Below, one piece after another: positions 1-12,322 of a stretch of DNA of 64,000 nt. Position numbers and translations under genes: made by a program. This DNA is from Cacajao melanocephalus (taxonomy: Eukaryota > Chordata > Mammalia > Primates > Pitheciidae). Location of the stretch: assembly GCA_963573385.1 (NCBI GenBank), contig CAUYLG010021625.1, positions 62,001 through 126,000 on the forward strand. Direction: 5' to 3'. The first letter of the stretch is position 1. Each line of letters opens with the position of its first letter. Below the pieces are notes generated by a model, which saw nothing but the letters and a program-made list of their open reading frames with translations, made no database searches and was not told the DNA's origin.

Positions 1-470
1 TATGTGTCAACCTGACTGGGCTAAAGGATGCCCAGATAGCTGTTCAAACATTATTTCTGGGTGTGTCTGTGAAGTTGTTTCCAGAAGAGATTAGCAACTG
101 CATCAGGAGACTAAATGAGAAGAACTGCCCACATCAATGTGAGTGGGCACCATCCAGCCTACTGATGGCCTAAATAGAACAAAAGTACAGAGGAAGGATA
201 AATTCACCCTCTCTTCTTGAGCTCAGACATTCATCTTCTCCTGCTTTCAGACATCAGAGTTCCTGGTTCTCCAGCTCCCCTGAATCTCAGGCCTTCAAAC
301 TCAGACTGAATTACACCATCAACTTTCCAGATTATCCAGCTTGAAGGATGATCACAGAACTTCTCAGCCACCATAGCTGACTGAGCCAATTCCCATAATA
401 AATCTCCTCTTACCTATTTACATATATTGTATCCTGTTTCTCAGGAAAACCCCGACAAATATACCATATA
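1..470 (+). mobile_element. Old LTR-like interspersed repeat, left end at or beyond the window edge
   Basis: The opening reads TGTGTCAACCTGACTGGGC and the segment ends near CCCCGACAAATATA after an AATAAA at about 400. This layout (TGTGTCAAC start, late polyadenylation signal, ending like GGAGAACCCTGACTAATACA) is one I know from a common mammalian ERV-type LTR, but I cannot name the subfamily with confidence. The orientation is taken from the AATAAA. It is diverged and carries no open frame. Confidence 0.5.
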
Positions 471-660
471 AATAGCTTATAAGGGAAGGACATGGTTTGT
501 GAAAGAAGGGATTGTCCAGTAGATAGACAAGGACACAGGTGGGAACTTTCTTCCTTCTGTGGCAAAGCTGCATTTTCAATAAACTGGCTTCAGGTAAGTT
601 ATGTAGCTGTGAGAGGACATATATAAACAGTTCATCTGCTCTATATGAACAGATTGTATA

Positions 661-2473
<1,813 letters not shown>

Positions 2474-2553
2474 TTAGATTGGTTTAAAAGTAATTGCAAT
2501 TTTTGCCATTAAAAGTAATGGCAAAAACTGCAATGACTTTTGCACCAACCTAG
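2474..2553 (+). mobile_element. MADE1 mariner-derived miniature element (miR-548-type hairpin)
   Basis: An 80-bp inverted-repeat element. The 3' end TTTTGCACCAACCTAG and the core TTTTTGCCATTA match the MADE1 consensus of the Mariner/Tc1 class. The 19-nt arms 2493-2511 and 2516-2534 pair with a single mismatch (A-C) around a 4-nt AAAG loop, and the lower stem pairs partly through AAAAGTA and GACTTTT. MADE1 copies are the known source of the human miR-548 family, so a transcript of this copy could fold into a pre-miRNA-like stem. I do not match it to a named miR-548 locus, so expression is inference. Confidence 0.9.
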
Positions 2554-2562
2554 TAATTATAA

Positions 2563-2765
2563 TGCCAGTAAGAGCTTCTAATGTTTGCATGCCTGCTGTG
2601 CACAAAGCCCTGGGCTAAATATTTGTCTGCATTTTTATTTAATCCTCAGGATAAAGAAAGTGATGTTCCAATAGTTAAGCAACTTCCTAAGGTGATAAAA
2701 TTAGTAAGGAGAAAACCTGAGGCTTGAACTCAGGTCCATCTCAAAAATAACTCAGGCTTCTAGGT
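2563..2765 (+). mobile_element. MIR SINE, sense
   Basis: A diverged MIR: the opening (GCCAGTAAGAGCTTCTAATG), then TTTATTTAATCCTCAGG, GTTAAGCAACTTCCTAAGG and a 3' part resembling TTGAACTCAGGTCCATC. The order agrees with the MIR consensus, tRNA-derived head to core. Confidence 0.8.
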
Positions 2766-3227
2766 CAAACAGTTCTTAATATTCTTCATAAGACACCCAA
2801 GGACACCTGTTTTTGTGGATTGGATCGGGAAGAACTTCCTCATTCAGTAGGTGTGCAATCATCAGTAAACCATTGTTGAGAGCAAATTCTGATGTGTGTG
2901 AAACATCCTATCGTTTGCTGAGAAATCATATTGAGAGTGGCGGTAAGGAAAACCTAGTTGGCCCCACAAAGTGGAAAACTGCCCCCAAAGCAGAAAACTG
3001 CTCAAAGCATAATAAAACAGTAACCAATATGAATATGTCTCACACCAGATGAATTAGTTCTTTGAACACAGGATATGTGACTCTTTCCTTTGTTCTCTCT
3101 AAAGAGTGCTTTCTAGTTTATCTTTAATCTATAGTAAACATACCCTAGCTGCCTGGTTAGTTTACCTTTAACCAATGAAAGAACACAGAGCATCCTCTTG
3201 CAGAACTTGTCACTGGAAGGTAAAGAA
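2766..3227. other. Unannotated stretch
   Basis: Nothing recognised. A 79-residue plus-strand frame at 2813-3052 has no family resemblance that I can see. Confidence 0.45.
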
Positions 3228-3346
3228 TAAATACGTGGATGCTTTTGCACTACAAGAGCAGAGTTGCGGAGTTGTGACACAGACTTTTGTCCTCAAAGTC
3301 TAAAATATTCACTATATTACCCTTTATAAAAAAAGTTTGTAGGCCC
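3228..3346 (+). mobile_element. hAT DNA transposon fragment, MER58-like
   Basis: The 3' half of a non-autonomous hAT element: GAGCAGAGTTGCGGAGTTGTG, AAAGTCTAAAATATTCACTAT, then CCCTTTATAAAAAAAGTTTG ending near GGCCCCTGA. This matches the standard ending of the family that closes with AAAGTTTGCCGACCCCTG. I recall it as MER58 but am not certain of the name. Confidence 0.65.
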
Positions 3347-3387
3347 CTGAAATAGGTTAATAACCTACTTCATGCCATTAAATTTTT

Positions 3388-3511
3388 TTTTTAAGAAACG
3401 GTCTTGCTATGTTTCCCAGGCTAAATTCGAACTCTCAGGCTCAAGCGATATTCCAACCTCGGTTTTGCCAGTAGCTGGGACTACAAGTGTGCACTACCAT
3501 GCCCAGCTTCA
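3388..3511 (-). mobile_element. Free Alu monomer (FLAM/FRAM type), antisense
   Basis: A single diverged Alu arm on the minus strand: AAACGGTCTTGCTATGTTTC, CAGGCTCAAGCGAT, then AGTAGCTGGGACTACAAGTG and CCATGCCCAGC. It lacks the second arm, and its divergence fits a fossil monomer that predates dimeric Alu. Confidence 0.75.
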
Positions 3512-3534
3512 TGGCATTTTTATGATCATAAGCA

Positions 3535-3668
3535 AAGTGCTCAGATGTGAGATTAGCACATAGCAGGGACTTAATAAATGTTAGTGGTATTATCGTTAGT
3601 ATGTAATTTGCTATTGTCATTATTATTATTAGTCAATTAATCACCAACTATATACCAGGCACTGTGGG
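3535..3668 (+). mobile_element. L2 3' tail and short MIR fragment
   Basis: GCACATAGCAGGGACTTAAT followed by AAATGTTAG matches the L2 3' end (CACATAGTAGGTGCTCAATAAATG). From about 3630 the text ACTATATACCAGGCACTGTG resembles a MIR head. Both are short, so the confidence is modest. Confidence 0.5.
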
Positions 3669-3669
3669 C

Positions 3670-4365
3670 CCCCATTACCTCTGCTGTCACTTCCGGGAGA
3701 CCCCTGGCCTCTCCTTGAGCCTAATCTACAGATCTTCCCCTGGAGCCTCTCTGCTCATACCAATGGCTACTTCTGGATTTTGGGCAGGCTTGAGTCCAGG
3801 CCAGGGAAAACCCTTTCCCCTTATGGGGGAAAGATTAGTAAACTCACTGAAGGTATGAGGGTACTTTGAATGTAGTCCTCAAACAGCTGCCCATTCATTC
3901 TGTAGCTGCATTCATTGGAAGAGTTAGGTGGACTGTGCTTACTCCATCTTACCTGAGACTGGAACCTCTCAATCTGCTTACATATTATAAATTTCAAGGC
4001 AGGATGCTAAGTACTGTGGAAAAAAAAATAATGTGAATTGGTCTTTGCCTTAAATAAGCTTGGTAGAAAGTATGAGCTGTCAGGATGATCTCTGCATGTC
4101 AGGATTTGACCTTGTTTCCTGTGTATATGTCGGAAGGGCGAATGGTAGATAAACACTCCAGGCATATTGGGATCTCAGTAAAATGGTGCTGGCAGGGACC
4201 AGCTTGAAGCAGGATGTTCCTCGGTGTGATGCCTGAAGGTCTTATTTCTGTGGTATTCTCACCAGAAAGTATAACCTCAACTTAATCATTAGAAAATCCA
4301 AACTGAGGTACATTTTACAAAAGATTGGCTTATGGTCTCCTTAAAAAACTGAGTAATTGTTCCAA
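3670..4365. other. Unannotated stretch
   Basis: No confident repeat or gene. The text around 3990-4010 (GCAGGATGCTAAGTACTGTG) may be a further MIR scrap. Confidence 0.45.
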
Positions 4366-4367
4366 AT

Positions 4368-4647
4368 TGGAGAGACTAGGTGATGTGACAATTCAATGCA
4401 ATGTAGGATGCTGGATTGAATCCCTGACCAGAAAAGGAACACCAGTAGAACAATTAATGAAATTCAAACAAAGACTACAAATTAGTTAATTTCATAGTAT
4501 GAAGTTAAATTTTCCAGTTTTAATAATTGTGCTATGGTGATGTAAGATGTTAACATTAGAGGAAACCAAATGAGGGCATATGGAACTCCAGACAATATTT
4601 CTGCAACTTTTTTGTAAGTCTCAGATGGCTTCTAAATAAAAAGTTAG
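4368..4647 (+). mobile_element. L1M-class LINE-1 3' end
   Basis: The sequence follows the L1M 3' UTR in order: GACAATTCAATGCAATGTAGG, CTGGATTGAATCC, GTTAATTTCATAGTATG, GGTGATGTAAGATGTTAACA, then CAACTTTTTTGTAAGTCTC and a final AAATAAAAAGTTA. Only the 3' UTR remains and no ORF2 sequence is present. An old mammalian-era L1. Confidence 0.85.
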
Positions 4648-4649
4648 GA

Positions 4650-5610
4650 AAGAAGAGTCCTTCTGAATTCTGTGAAGGTATCCCTTCATCTTCAGAATTC
4701 TGCAATGAACTAAGGCAGAAATTATGCAGAAGATAAAAACTTGGCATATGGGATTAAATATTTGTAGCATATATTAGGTAGATAATTCATAATCAACTAA
4801 ATATAGTCTTTAGGCACATTTTAACAAGAAGTTGGACATTGAACATTTGATCAGGAACTTAATGCCCTAATAGAACTTTAAATCTGTGGGAAAATAATTT
4901 TCAACTTACATAATTTTGATATATGATACCTTTTCTAGGAAAGTAATTCTCCACAAAAGTGAGAATGGACCATAAACGAATCACACTTATCAGAGAGACT
5001 GACTGACTAGGTTGATAGAATCTGACATTCAGATAGGTGTTCTTACTATTTTGCTTTTTTTCTGATTACAAGTTATCATTGATTTAAATGGATACATTTA
5101 ATTGCTGCTAAAATGTAGCCATTGAAATAAAGGGCTTTTTGGCACATATCATTATTCAAGAATACATTGATTAAAAATAATAGAAAAGAAAGACGTGACC
5201 TAATTCAATTCTGGATTCTGAGAATAGCTTTCAATCCTAAAGTCTGAGAATCAACAGGGACATTTTTGGGGCAAATTCATTACCTGAAAGGACACTTTTG
5301 TTCATTCAGTAGTCTGTATTACAGAACCAGGGAAGATGTATGGGAACACACATGGCACTCCAAAAGGAAATGAAATTGGGTGCAGATGCAATTCCTGTCC
5401 AATTTGAGTGATGAATGTATTCCCATCTCCCATGTTATAGAATACCAAACTATTGGTGTTGGAAAGCACAGAAGCCTTAGTACGGGGGAATAGGAACAAA
5501 AAATGGCATGGTATTTAGGATGATTGTCAATGTGTGTGCAGGTGTAATGTCACTTGCAAAGACTCAGGTGAGTATATTGATTTCATAGAAATACTGGTTA
5601 ATTTTCTTTG
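4650..5610. other. Unannotated AT-rich stretch
   Basis: About 1 kb with no repeat I can name and no convincing frame. Possibly unique sequence. Confidence 0.5.
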
Positions 5611-5611
5611 G

Positions 5612-5856
5612 CAACACACCTTTAAGATAGCGCTTGCTATGTGCTAGGCTCTGTGCTACACACTTTCTATGTTAAGTCATGCAATCATCCTAGCAACTGT
5701 AGAGGTAGATATTAATTATAATCCCCACTTTCCAGATGAGGAAACTGAGGCACAGAGGTAACCTAATGTGTCAAAGTGGTTAGTAAGTGGTAGGGTCAGA
5801 ATCCAAATCTGAGCAATCTGGCTCCAGGGTTATGTTTCTAACCAGCAGGCTATATT
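5612..5856 (+). mobile_element. MIR SINE, sense, near full length
   Basis: Clear MIR landmarks in order: TGCTATGTGCTAGGCTCTGTG, TCCAGATGAGGAAACTGAGG, CACAGAGGTAACCTAATGTG and TTAGTAAGTGGTAGGGTCAG. The 3' part ends in CTGGCTCCAGGGTTATG. Confidence 0.92.
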
Positions 5857-5989
5857 TTGTGTCATTTAAGGTTTGCTTCTTGGTGTGTTATGGGTACTTT
5901 TCTCAGCTGGCCACATGCCATCAACTTTCTGTTGGTTCTAGATATATAGTAATTACAGTAAACATTTTACCATAAATAATTTACATTTA

Positions 5990-6165
5990 TAAATTGTAAA
6001 CATTAAGTTAATTTCCATTACAACTGTGTGAATTTTAATGTCTCCATTTTGCAAGCTGAGACTAAGTCATGGTCCTAGGTCAGACAGCTCATACTTGGCC
6101 AAGGTGGGAGTTGATATTAGAAAGCCATTACAGTGGAGCGCCTGTTCTTCTGCATTGCATTCTAC
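5990..6165 (+). mobile_element. Degenerate MIR fragment, sense
   Basis: TCTCCATTTTGCAAGCTGAG, GGTCCTAGGTCAGACAGCTC and GGTGGGAGTTGATATTAG follow the second half of MIR (fraction of the core plus the TCACACAGCTAG segment). Strongly diverged. Confidence 0.6.
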
Positions 6166-6441
6166 GCTAACTTGGGAGGATGAGGCAGACTGCTATTTTC
6201 TCTCCAAATCACTTCTCTCTTTCCTGCATGTCATGGAATTTTTGGTAAATACAAGGCTACTCTGTTTGGATTTCATTTCCCAGATGCTCTTGAAGCTAGG
6301 TTTGGCCAGGCAACTAAGCTCTAAGGGAATAAGAGAAGTCTGCAACTTTTACCAAAAATTTTGCTTACCCTGGACTCTTCTTTCTGTGGACTAAAGAAGA
6401 ACTGCCAATCTGGCCTAGACTCGCTAAATTGTGGCACCAAT

Positions 6442-6536
6442 TTTCTTCTGATCAAGAAGTCACAGTCTATAAACAGCTGCTTTCCTCTACCCCATCTGAA
6501 GTCTTCTAATGATAGGAATGTTTCCTACATTCTGAC
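6442..6536 (+). repeat. Diverged direct repeat, copy 1 (partner at 8006-8104)
   Basis: TTTCTTCTGATCAAGAAG, AACAGCTGCTTTCC and GGAATGTTTCCTACATTCTG recur at 8006-8104 with an offset of 1564-1568 bases. By eye, identity is about 65-70 percent overall and over 80 percent in the last 33 bases. I cannot say whether this is a local duplication or two insertions of an unnamed old repeat. Confidence 0.55.
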
Positions 6537-6559
6537 AAAGATTTTTCAGAAAATTATAG

Positions 6560-7039
6560 CAGCTTGACTTCTACCATAATACCAACTGGTTCATGCATCA
6601 GAACCAATTATAATTTTCCAAGTAGTCACCTGTGCTATTAGTCCAGCATCTAATCATTCTGAGAACAATTGTTGCCTAGCAATATTCTGATGCATTAGTT
6701 TATGAACAGAAATATTGCTATTCATTCAACGGTGGTTTCCCAGTGATCTGTGTAACTTTTATAATGCATCACTAAAAATTATGTGGCAGAACAGTTATTT
6801 AATGACACAGAAGGAAAGATGATCATATTTTTTAAGTGAAAAAGTGCCTTACAAAATGATAATGTGTGAGCCCTGTCTTATGATTGTACATCTTATTATG
6901 TTGAATAATTACAGGAAATTTTTATTTCCTCTTTTTTGTTATTTCTCTGCATTTATAATATTTTTCTCCAATTAATATATATTTATTTTATTAAAACTTT
7001 TCAAAAATGAAATAAAAGTGAAATAGGTAGATAATGTAG
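6560..7039. other. Unannotated AT-rich stretch
   Basis: Nothing recognised. From 6940 on it is largely A and T with short homopolymers. Confidence 0.5.
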
Positions 7040-7390
7040 GCTGCTCAAACAACTAAAACTCCAGAATGTAGTGGCATAAAGAACCAGATTTAGTTCTTAC
7101 TCACATAGCAGAAAACAGTGTAGGTTCCAGGTTGGTTGGTAGTGGCTCTAAACCATGCAGTCATTCAGGGATCCAGGCTAACAAAAGACTTGCCATGTTG
7201 AACAAGTAACTTCTGAGTCACCATGGTAATCTTCATTTCCACTAGCAGAAATGAAGAAAGATCATGGAATAATATGCATGTCAGGTATTTTAGGTACAGG
7301 CCTGGAAATGGTACCTACAACTCATATTTCACTGGCAAGAACTCAATATATTGCCAGTTATTGACACACCAACATGATTAACCTATGGAG
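7040..7390 (-). mobile_element. Old interspersed repeat, family not named
   Basis: The sequence contains GCTGCTCAAACAACTAAAAC, TAGTGGCATAAAGAACCAG, GTTCCAGGTTGGTTGG and ATGCAGTCATTCAGGGATCC. I recognise this order from a widespread mammalian element usually read in this antisense form, but I cannot give its name. A second partial copy with CATTCAGAGACGCAACGG lies at 34765-34930. Strand is tentative. Confidence 0.45.
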
Positions 7391-8005
7391 TAATATCATT
7401 GTTCCCAGCTATTCATTCAAGCTAAACAAATGATTGAAATATATGACATGTTATTTTTAATTCTTAGACTATTTTTAGTTCACTCTTGGTGTTTCTAAGG
7501 AAAATTTATCAGTTTCTCTGTCAAGCATTTTTTTCTCCATAAAGAGCAGGGAATTGAAAATTTCCTTTCCCCAAAGATCCAGGACTTAGCCTGTTATTTT
7601 TTTAGCTTTGTAACAATCATATTGATTCACTTTGTTATTATGCTCTGTTTCATTTCTAAGCAAGTGGCACCTATTATTTATAGGTCAGGAAAAGAGTTGA
7701 CATTCAGTCTTGTCTCTGGGGTGAAGCTAATGAATTGCAAGATTGGTTCATGGTGAATAAATTAGTTTTGAAACCATGGAATTCAGAAGTTGGTATTTTC
7801 TTTCTTTAAATCCCAGATTGCTATCTGTGACTTCCTGCTGTTTGCCTTTTGATTTTGTAGATCATATGAAATAAGCTCTTTGCATCCTCTTCTCCACCCT
7901 TTTTCTTTCTATCTTTTGTTAACTAAAGGAGTAACTTGTTAAAATAGTGGGTACAGTCCAAAGAATTATGTGAGATTTATTTCCTCTGGCGATGATGACA
8001 GCATA
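7391..8005. other. Unannotated AT-rich stretch
   Basis: No repeat family or exon recognised. Confidence 0.5.
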
Positions 8006-8104
8006 TTTCTTCTCATCAAGGAGAAACCATAAGTCCTTATACAACAGCTCCCTCCCATTCAGTGTAAAATATTCTGATGATGGAAGTGTTTCCTGCATTC
8101 TGAT
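8006..8104 (+). repeat. Diverged direct repeat, copy 2 (partner at 6442-6536)
   Basis: TTTCTTCTCATCAAGGAG, ACAACAGCTCCCTCC and GGAAGTGTTTCCTGCATTCTG match copy 1 in order. This copy is followed by another ATTCTGATGAT, so the last part is itself partly doubled. Confidence 0.55.
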
Positions 8105-8384
8105 TGTATTATTCTGATGATAAGGGAGCAGGCTAAGAAACTTGAAGTTCTAAAATCAAGACAGTAGGAGTGATGGGTGAACAACCTTGAAGTTTTAAGG
8201 TTTAAGATTAAGAAAAATGAAAGATTATGAGCCAATATTTTGAAAGCTAATTAGCCTTTCAGAGGAAAGAGGTAAGAAAGGAAACCAGAGTCTGAAATGT
8301 ATGGCTTACAGAAAAGTTGGCAGAGTGGGTAATCCAACATTCCAGAGCCTATCAAATCTCACTCTCCTCAACATGTCTGCTATT

Positions 8385-8470
8385 CACATATTCTCTTTCT
8401 CTTCCCCTACTTTCCTTTCCCCTTCTCTTTCACTTTCCTGTCTGTTCTTTATTATCTGTTTTTCTCTTGT
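8385..8470. repeat. Pyrimidine-rich tract
   Basis: Mostly C and T on the plus strand, with repeated TTTCC and CTTTC units. Low complexity. Two overlapping open frames here are a by-product of the composition. Confidence 0.75.
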
Positions 8471-8504
8471 ACCACACTCAACTATTTTTATACCTTTCCC
8501 ACTC

Positions 8505-8806
8505 CATGAGATGGCCACAAAATATTCTAAAATATATACGTTTATTCACAAATATTTTAAGCACCAAATGTCAGTCCCAGTGTTAGGTCCTGACTATGCA
8601 AGAATGAACAAGAAGCTCATAGTCTATTTGGTGAGACACTTCCACTCTTTGGGAGTGTAAAAGGTAGAAAAGATAATTTTGCTAGGGAGGGTTAGGGATG
8701 ATATCCCAAGAAGGGAGCACTGGGCTTAAGGCTTCAAAGGTAAGTAGGATTTGCCAGGTAGAGAAAGAGGAAAGAGGTTTTTGGGCAGAGGAAACGGCGT
8801 GTAAGC
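8505..8806 (-). mobile_element. L2 LINE 3' region, antisense
   Basis: The order matches reverse-complement L2: TTTATTCACAAATATTTTAAG, AAGCTCATAGTCTATTTGG, then AAGGGAGCACTGGGCTTAAG and GGGCAGAGGAAACGGCG, corresponding to the stretch that in L2 precedes the AATAAATATTTGTTGAATG tail. Diverged. Confidence 0.65.
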
Positions 8807-8835
8807 TTTTTTTTTTTTTTTTTAAAAAAAAAAAA
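8807..8835. repeat. T17A12 homopolymer switch
   Basis: Seventeen T followed directly by twelve A. The two runs are complementary and could snap back into a 12-bp A/T stem. Confidence 0.95.
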
Positions 8836-8839
8836 CAAA

Positions 8840-10130
8840 GAGTTCTTGGTACTAAGTGGACATGCTCAAGAATTATAAATGAGAATGTTTCTTCTTCCTT
8901 ATGTATCATGAGATATGCTAAACTAAGATATCAACATAAGCTTTTTCTAGCTAGAATCCAGTTAGCTAAAAATCTAATTATTGGAGAACACAGCTGAGCA
9001 CCAAATAATAATCTATCAAAGGTCTCTGAGTAAAAAGTTTTGTTGCAAAGTTCCTCTGCTTATTGAAGACCCATTCAGCCTCTCAGTCAGAGCCTCTTTC
9101 TGTGTACTGTAGACATCATTCTAGTAAAGCAAATCAAAGGCAGCCATGGGGCACAGCAGTAGGGAAGACTTTAGAATTTGGAGCTATTTCAGACAGGCTT
9201 GCTTGGGGTAGTAAGAAGTAATGGCTAGAAACCTAAGGGTATGGAAGGAATCAGAAAAACTAGAAGTGGGCTTAGAAGCTCCAGTCATAGCAGCCTGGGA
9301 ACATTGAGAGAAAAGGCAAAGAGGTTGGTACATTTTGGTCAGCTCCACACAGTAAACTAATTGTACTAATGTCTATAACGATGAGAATGGGTCATTTACA
9401 AAGGGGATTAAATTCAGTTCAGTGTGCTCTGACTTAGAAGGCGGTTTGTAATTAATTTTAGAAAGATTGCCACCTAAAGTAGTTGCAATTTTCTTTTGGA
9501 AGGTACTGCTATAACCCAAAATAGCCTGCTATCCTGCTCTGTTAATTCCTTGCAAGGTTTTATGGTTTTACTAAATGTCACTTAAAAAATTACTACTTAC
9601 ATTTTGCTCTTTTTTAAAACCTAAAAAAAAAAAAATCCAACACTCTTTTAACTGCCTTTACTTCTTAACACAAGCAGTTAGCTGGCGGGACCAGGAAAAG
9701 ATACAGACACCCAAACCTTGTTCCTGCCCATCTGAGTCATTTTCAAGCTTGGGGCGGTGGTAAACACAGCAGTGAGCTAGGTATGCTGCCCAGGAGTGGG
9801 ACTTTGTTCAAGGGGATGAGTCCCATTAAACCAGACAATTCTACATTTACCTTCAAATAAAAATTTAAAGCATTTTCAAAGCCCTGTTTACTCTGCACCC
9901 AACTATCATTTGCTTATATAAAACAATCATTGCTAATGTGAAATATCACACTGGCAAGTAGCATCTTAAAGTGAATCACTGAAGCCTTGGCATGGCCAAC
10001 TGAACAAGTTGTAGTAAAACCTGATTTTTAGAGAGTTACATTTTATAAAATGCTTTCAGCTGGATAATGCCAAGTGCGTATATAAAAATCTTGCTGACGA
10101 GAGAGTAGGTTGGTAAAGACCATTCTGGTG
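8840..10130. other. Unannotated stretch
   Basis: About 1.3 kb without a repeat I can name. It includes a 13-A run near 9624 and several short frames with no family features. Confidence 0.5.
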
Positions 10131-10135
10131 GAGGA

Positions 10136-10306
10136 GAGGTTCTCAGCAGTGGGTGCCTATTAGGATCTTCCGGAGCTATTAAAATCCTGCTGTCCAAGCC
10201 ACACTAAGACCAATTACATCAGAGTCTCTGGGAGTGGAACCTAGGCAGCAGTATTTTTTTAAAGCTCCCCAAATGATTCCAGTATGCAAAGCTGATAACT
10301 ATTGCT
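10136..10306 (+). mobile_element. MER20-type hAT element, sense
   Basis: The layout agrees with MER20: GAGGTTCTCAGC, GATCTTCCGGAGCTATTAAAA, CATCAGAGTCTCTGGGAG, then TTTTTTTAAAGCTCCCCAAAT and GATTCCAGTATGCAAAGC. The terminal inverted repeats are worn. hAT-Charlie group, non-autonomous. Confidence 0.8.
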
Positions 10307-10439
10307 GAAGGGAAGCTCACAATACTTACTCCAATTAGGTAGCATGTCCTTTGCCTAAGATGACTCAGCAATGAGTGTTATTAACAAGTCATGGGGGCAT
10401 CCTGGGTAAACTGGGGTGTATAATCCCCCTACCTAAAAT

Positions 10440-10830
10440 GCAGGTGCTGTGTTTCCAGGTATATCTCAGAGAAATTTTTACGTAAGTTCATAAAGGAACA
10501 TAAATAGGAATGTTTTCTGTAGCAATATTTCTGATGAATTGCAAGCCGTCTAGCATCTATGCCTATATAGATATAGGAAAATGATGGGTGAGGTGAATCA
10601 AATGTATACAAAACAGTATGGATTGATGTTAAAATAGGGTGCTAAGTGAGAAAAAGTAAGAAATAGAACGCACTATTTAGCACACTACCACTTGAGTAAA
10701 TTAAAAATATGTGAATACAATACAATACAGATTTCATAAGGAGGTACATAAAATACGGGGGCAAAGAGAGGAGTGAGAATAGGAAATGGGGATACATGAG
10801 AATGAATAAATAATTAATAAATACGGGAGC
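10440..10830 (+). mobile_element. Possible L1M-like relic
   Basis: GTGCTAAGTGAGAAAAAGTAAG, ACAAAACAGTATGGATTG and CACACTACCACTTGAGTAAA resemble a segment I know from old L1 3' sequence (TTAAGTGAAAAAAGCAAGGTGC and GTATGCTACCATTTGTG). It is too diverged to be sure. Confidence 0.35.
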
Positions 10831-11104
10831 AGCCTGGCAGCAACCAAGGGTAATAGCATGCCATGAACTAAGAAATGTGATGAGGTCAACACCTTTGCCC
10901 CTACAGTCTAGAACAACACCTCCCTGCCCCAAATAAGAAAGGTCTGAAGAACACTCATTTAACAAACATTCCCCAAGTTGTGGGCAATTCAAAGGGCACA
11001 TGAACCAACCCCACCGCCCCACCTAGAGTCAGAGATGACAAAGGTTCACACTTGGGCTGGTTCCCCTAGACTCTGTGCTTCATCTTGGCTCTCCAACACT
11101 CAGA

Positions 11105-11225
11105 GAGGTGCTGCCATGTCTATTTCACAAGGAAGAAACTGAGATCCAAAAGCTTTAAACAATTTGATCAAAATAACAGAGCTGGGAAACAGCACAGCTG
11201 ACTCTAGTCTGAGACTTCCACCCCG
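11105..11225 (+). mobile_element. MIR fragment, sense
   Basis: TTTCACAAGGAAGAAACTGAG, AAAGCTTTAAACAATTTGATC and ACAGAGCTGGGAAACAGCAC fit the MIR core to 3' half. Confidence 0.65.
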
Positions 11226-11228
11226 AGG

Positions 11229-11481
11229 CCTATGGGATTTCCCTGCCATTTTCACTGTAGATTACTGAGCCCAGAGCCACCTTTGTCACCTCTTTCTGGG
11301 TGGTCCTCCATTGCTCAGTGTCTTACACCTTGACTAATTTAGGGCCACACAACAAATATTTACTTAGTAGTTTTTGGTAGAAACATGCTAGGAAATTAAG
11401 GGCAGTGATGTGAAAGGCATTTTCTGATCCCTCGAAGAATTTGGTGGGGAGAAAGGGACATTCATAGAGAATTCAGTACAG
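11229..11481 (+). repeat. Direct duplication, copy A (partner 13454-13706)
   Basis: This block recurs at an almost constant offset of 2224-2226 bases. Shared words include GATTACTGAGCCCAGAGCC (AATTACTGAGTCCGGAGCC in B), the exact word TTGACTAATTTAGGGCCA and the exact word AATTCAGTACAG. Identity by eye is roughly 75 percent in the first 110 bases and lower after that. The second half resembles antisense L2, and the first half is not a repeat that I recognise. Confidence 0.75.
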
Positions 11482-12010
11482 AGTATAATGTGAAGAATTA
11501 TATAAGCTACAAACAAAGTGCTATTGGGGTAATTGGTGGAGTGATACTACTTTCAACCAGGAAGCCAGTGGTTTAGTGGTTGGGTCAGGGAAGACTTTGT
11601 AAAGATAGAATATTGAAGGTGGGATTTGAGGATGAATGTGGCTTCCGTAGGGAAAGATGACAAGGAAGGCTTTTCTGGGTAGAGAGGACAGTGACAGCGA
11701 AAGCATAGGGTGGAGAAAGCACAGGGCGGGTTTTAAGGATCTGGTTTTGAAATACACAAGCATTGGGAGGCATGTTGTTGAGAAGAATATCTAGACAGGC
11801 AGATGAGGGCAAGGCCACTGAGGCTCTTCAGTGCTGTGTTTAGAGCATCAAGTGTGGGCAGAGAGGTCCGAGGGAGAACCAACTTGTCACTTCTGAATTG
11901 GATCCTGTGTTGTAACCTAAAGCAGGAAAGCAACTGGTAACTCTTTCCACGTGAAAGAATAAAGGAGAGTTAGGAGAAAGAGGCCCTGCAGCAAATTCCC
12001 TCCTGTCTCT
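11335..12010 (-). mobile_element. L2 LINE, antisense
   Basis: The segment reads as reverse-complement L2 in order: CACAACAAATATTTACTTAG, GGGTCAGGGAAGACTTTGTA, GTGGGATTTGAGGATGAATG, GGTAGAGAGGACAGTGACAG and GAGGGCAAGGCCACTGAGGC. These correspond to the L2 3' region around the stretch that encodes nothing in the last kilobase. Four overlapping minus-strand frames of 66-82 residues lie in it and are fossil or chance. Confidence 0.65.
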
Positions 12011-12149
12011 GGAGGTGGCAGGCCGGGACCTGTAGCTGTAGGCCCTGATGGTGTCAGTGACCCAGCATGGCCTATGCTTAGCTGCCATGATGCCCCTTCT
12101 CCATCACAATCTCCCCTCCTGCTCCATGGGACATGTCACCTTTATTCTT

Positions 12150-12322
12150 AAGCCCCGGTGGCACTGGCCACCAGAACCACTCCTTTGGGGTGTTTTGCTT
12201 AATGAATGAATGTTTCCAGTCCCTGACCTAGGCTATAAATATCTAGAAGGCATGAATCAGTTCTTACTCTCCTTTTGATTACCCTCCTGTACAGTGATAA
12301 ACACATAGTAGGCTTGCAAAGA
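12150..12322 (+). mobile_element. L2 3' end, sense
   Basis: CTATAAATATCTAGAAGGC, then TCTCCTTTTGATTACC and GTACAGTGATAAACACATAG followed by TAGGCTTGC match the L2 tail (AGACTGTAAGCTCC ... CACATAGTAGGCGCTC) in order. Degenerate. Confidence 0.5.
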
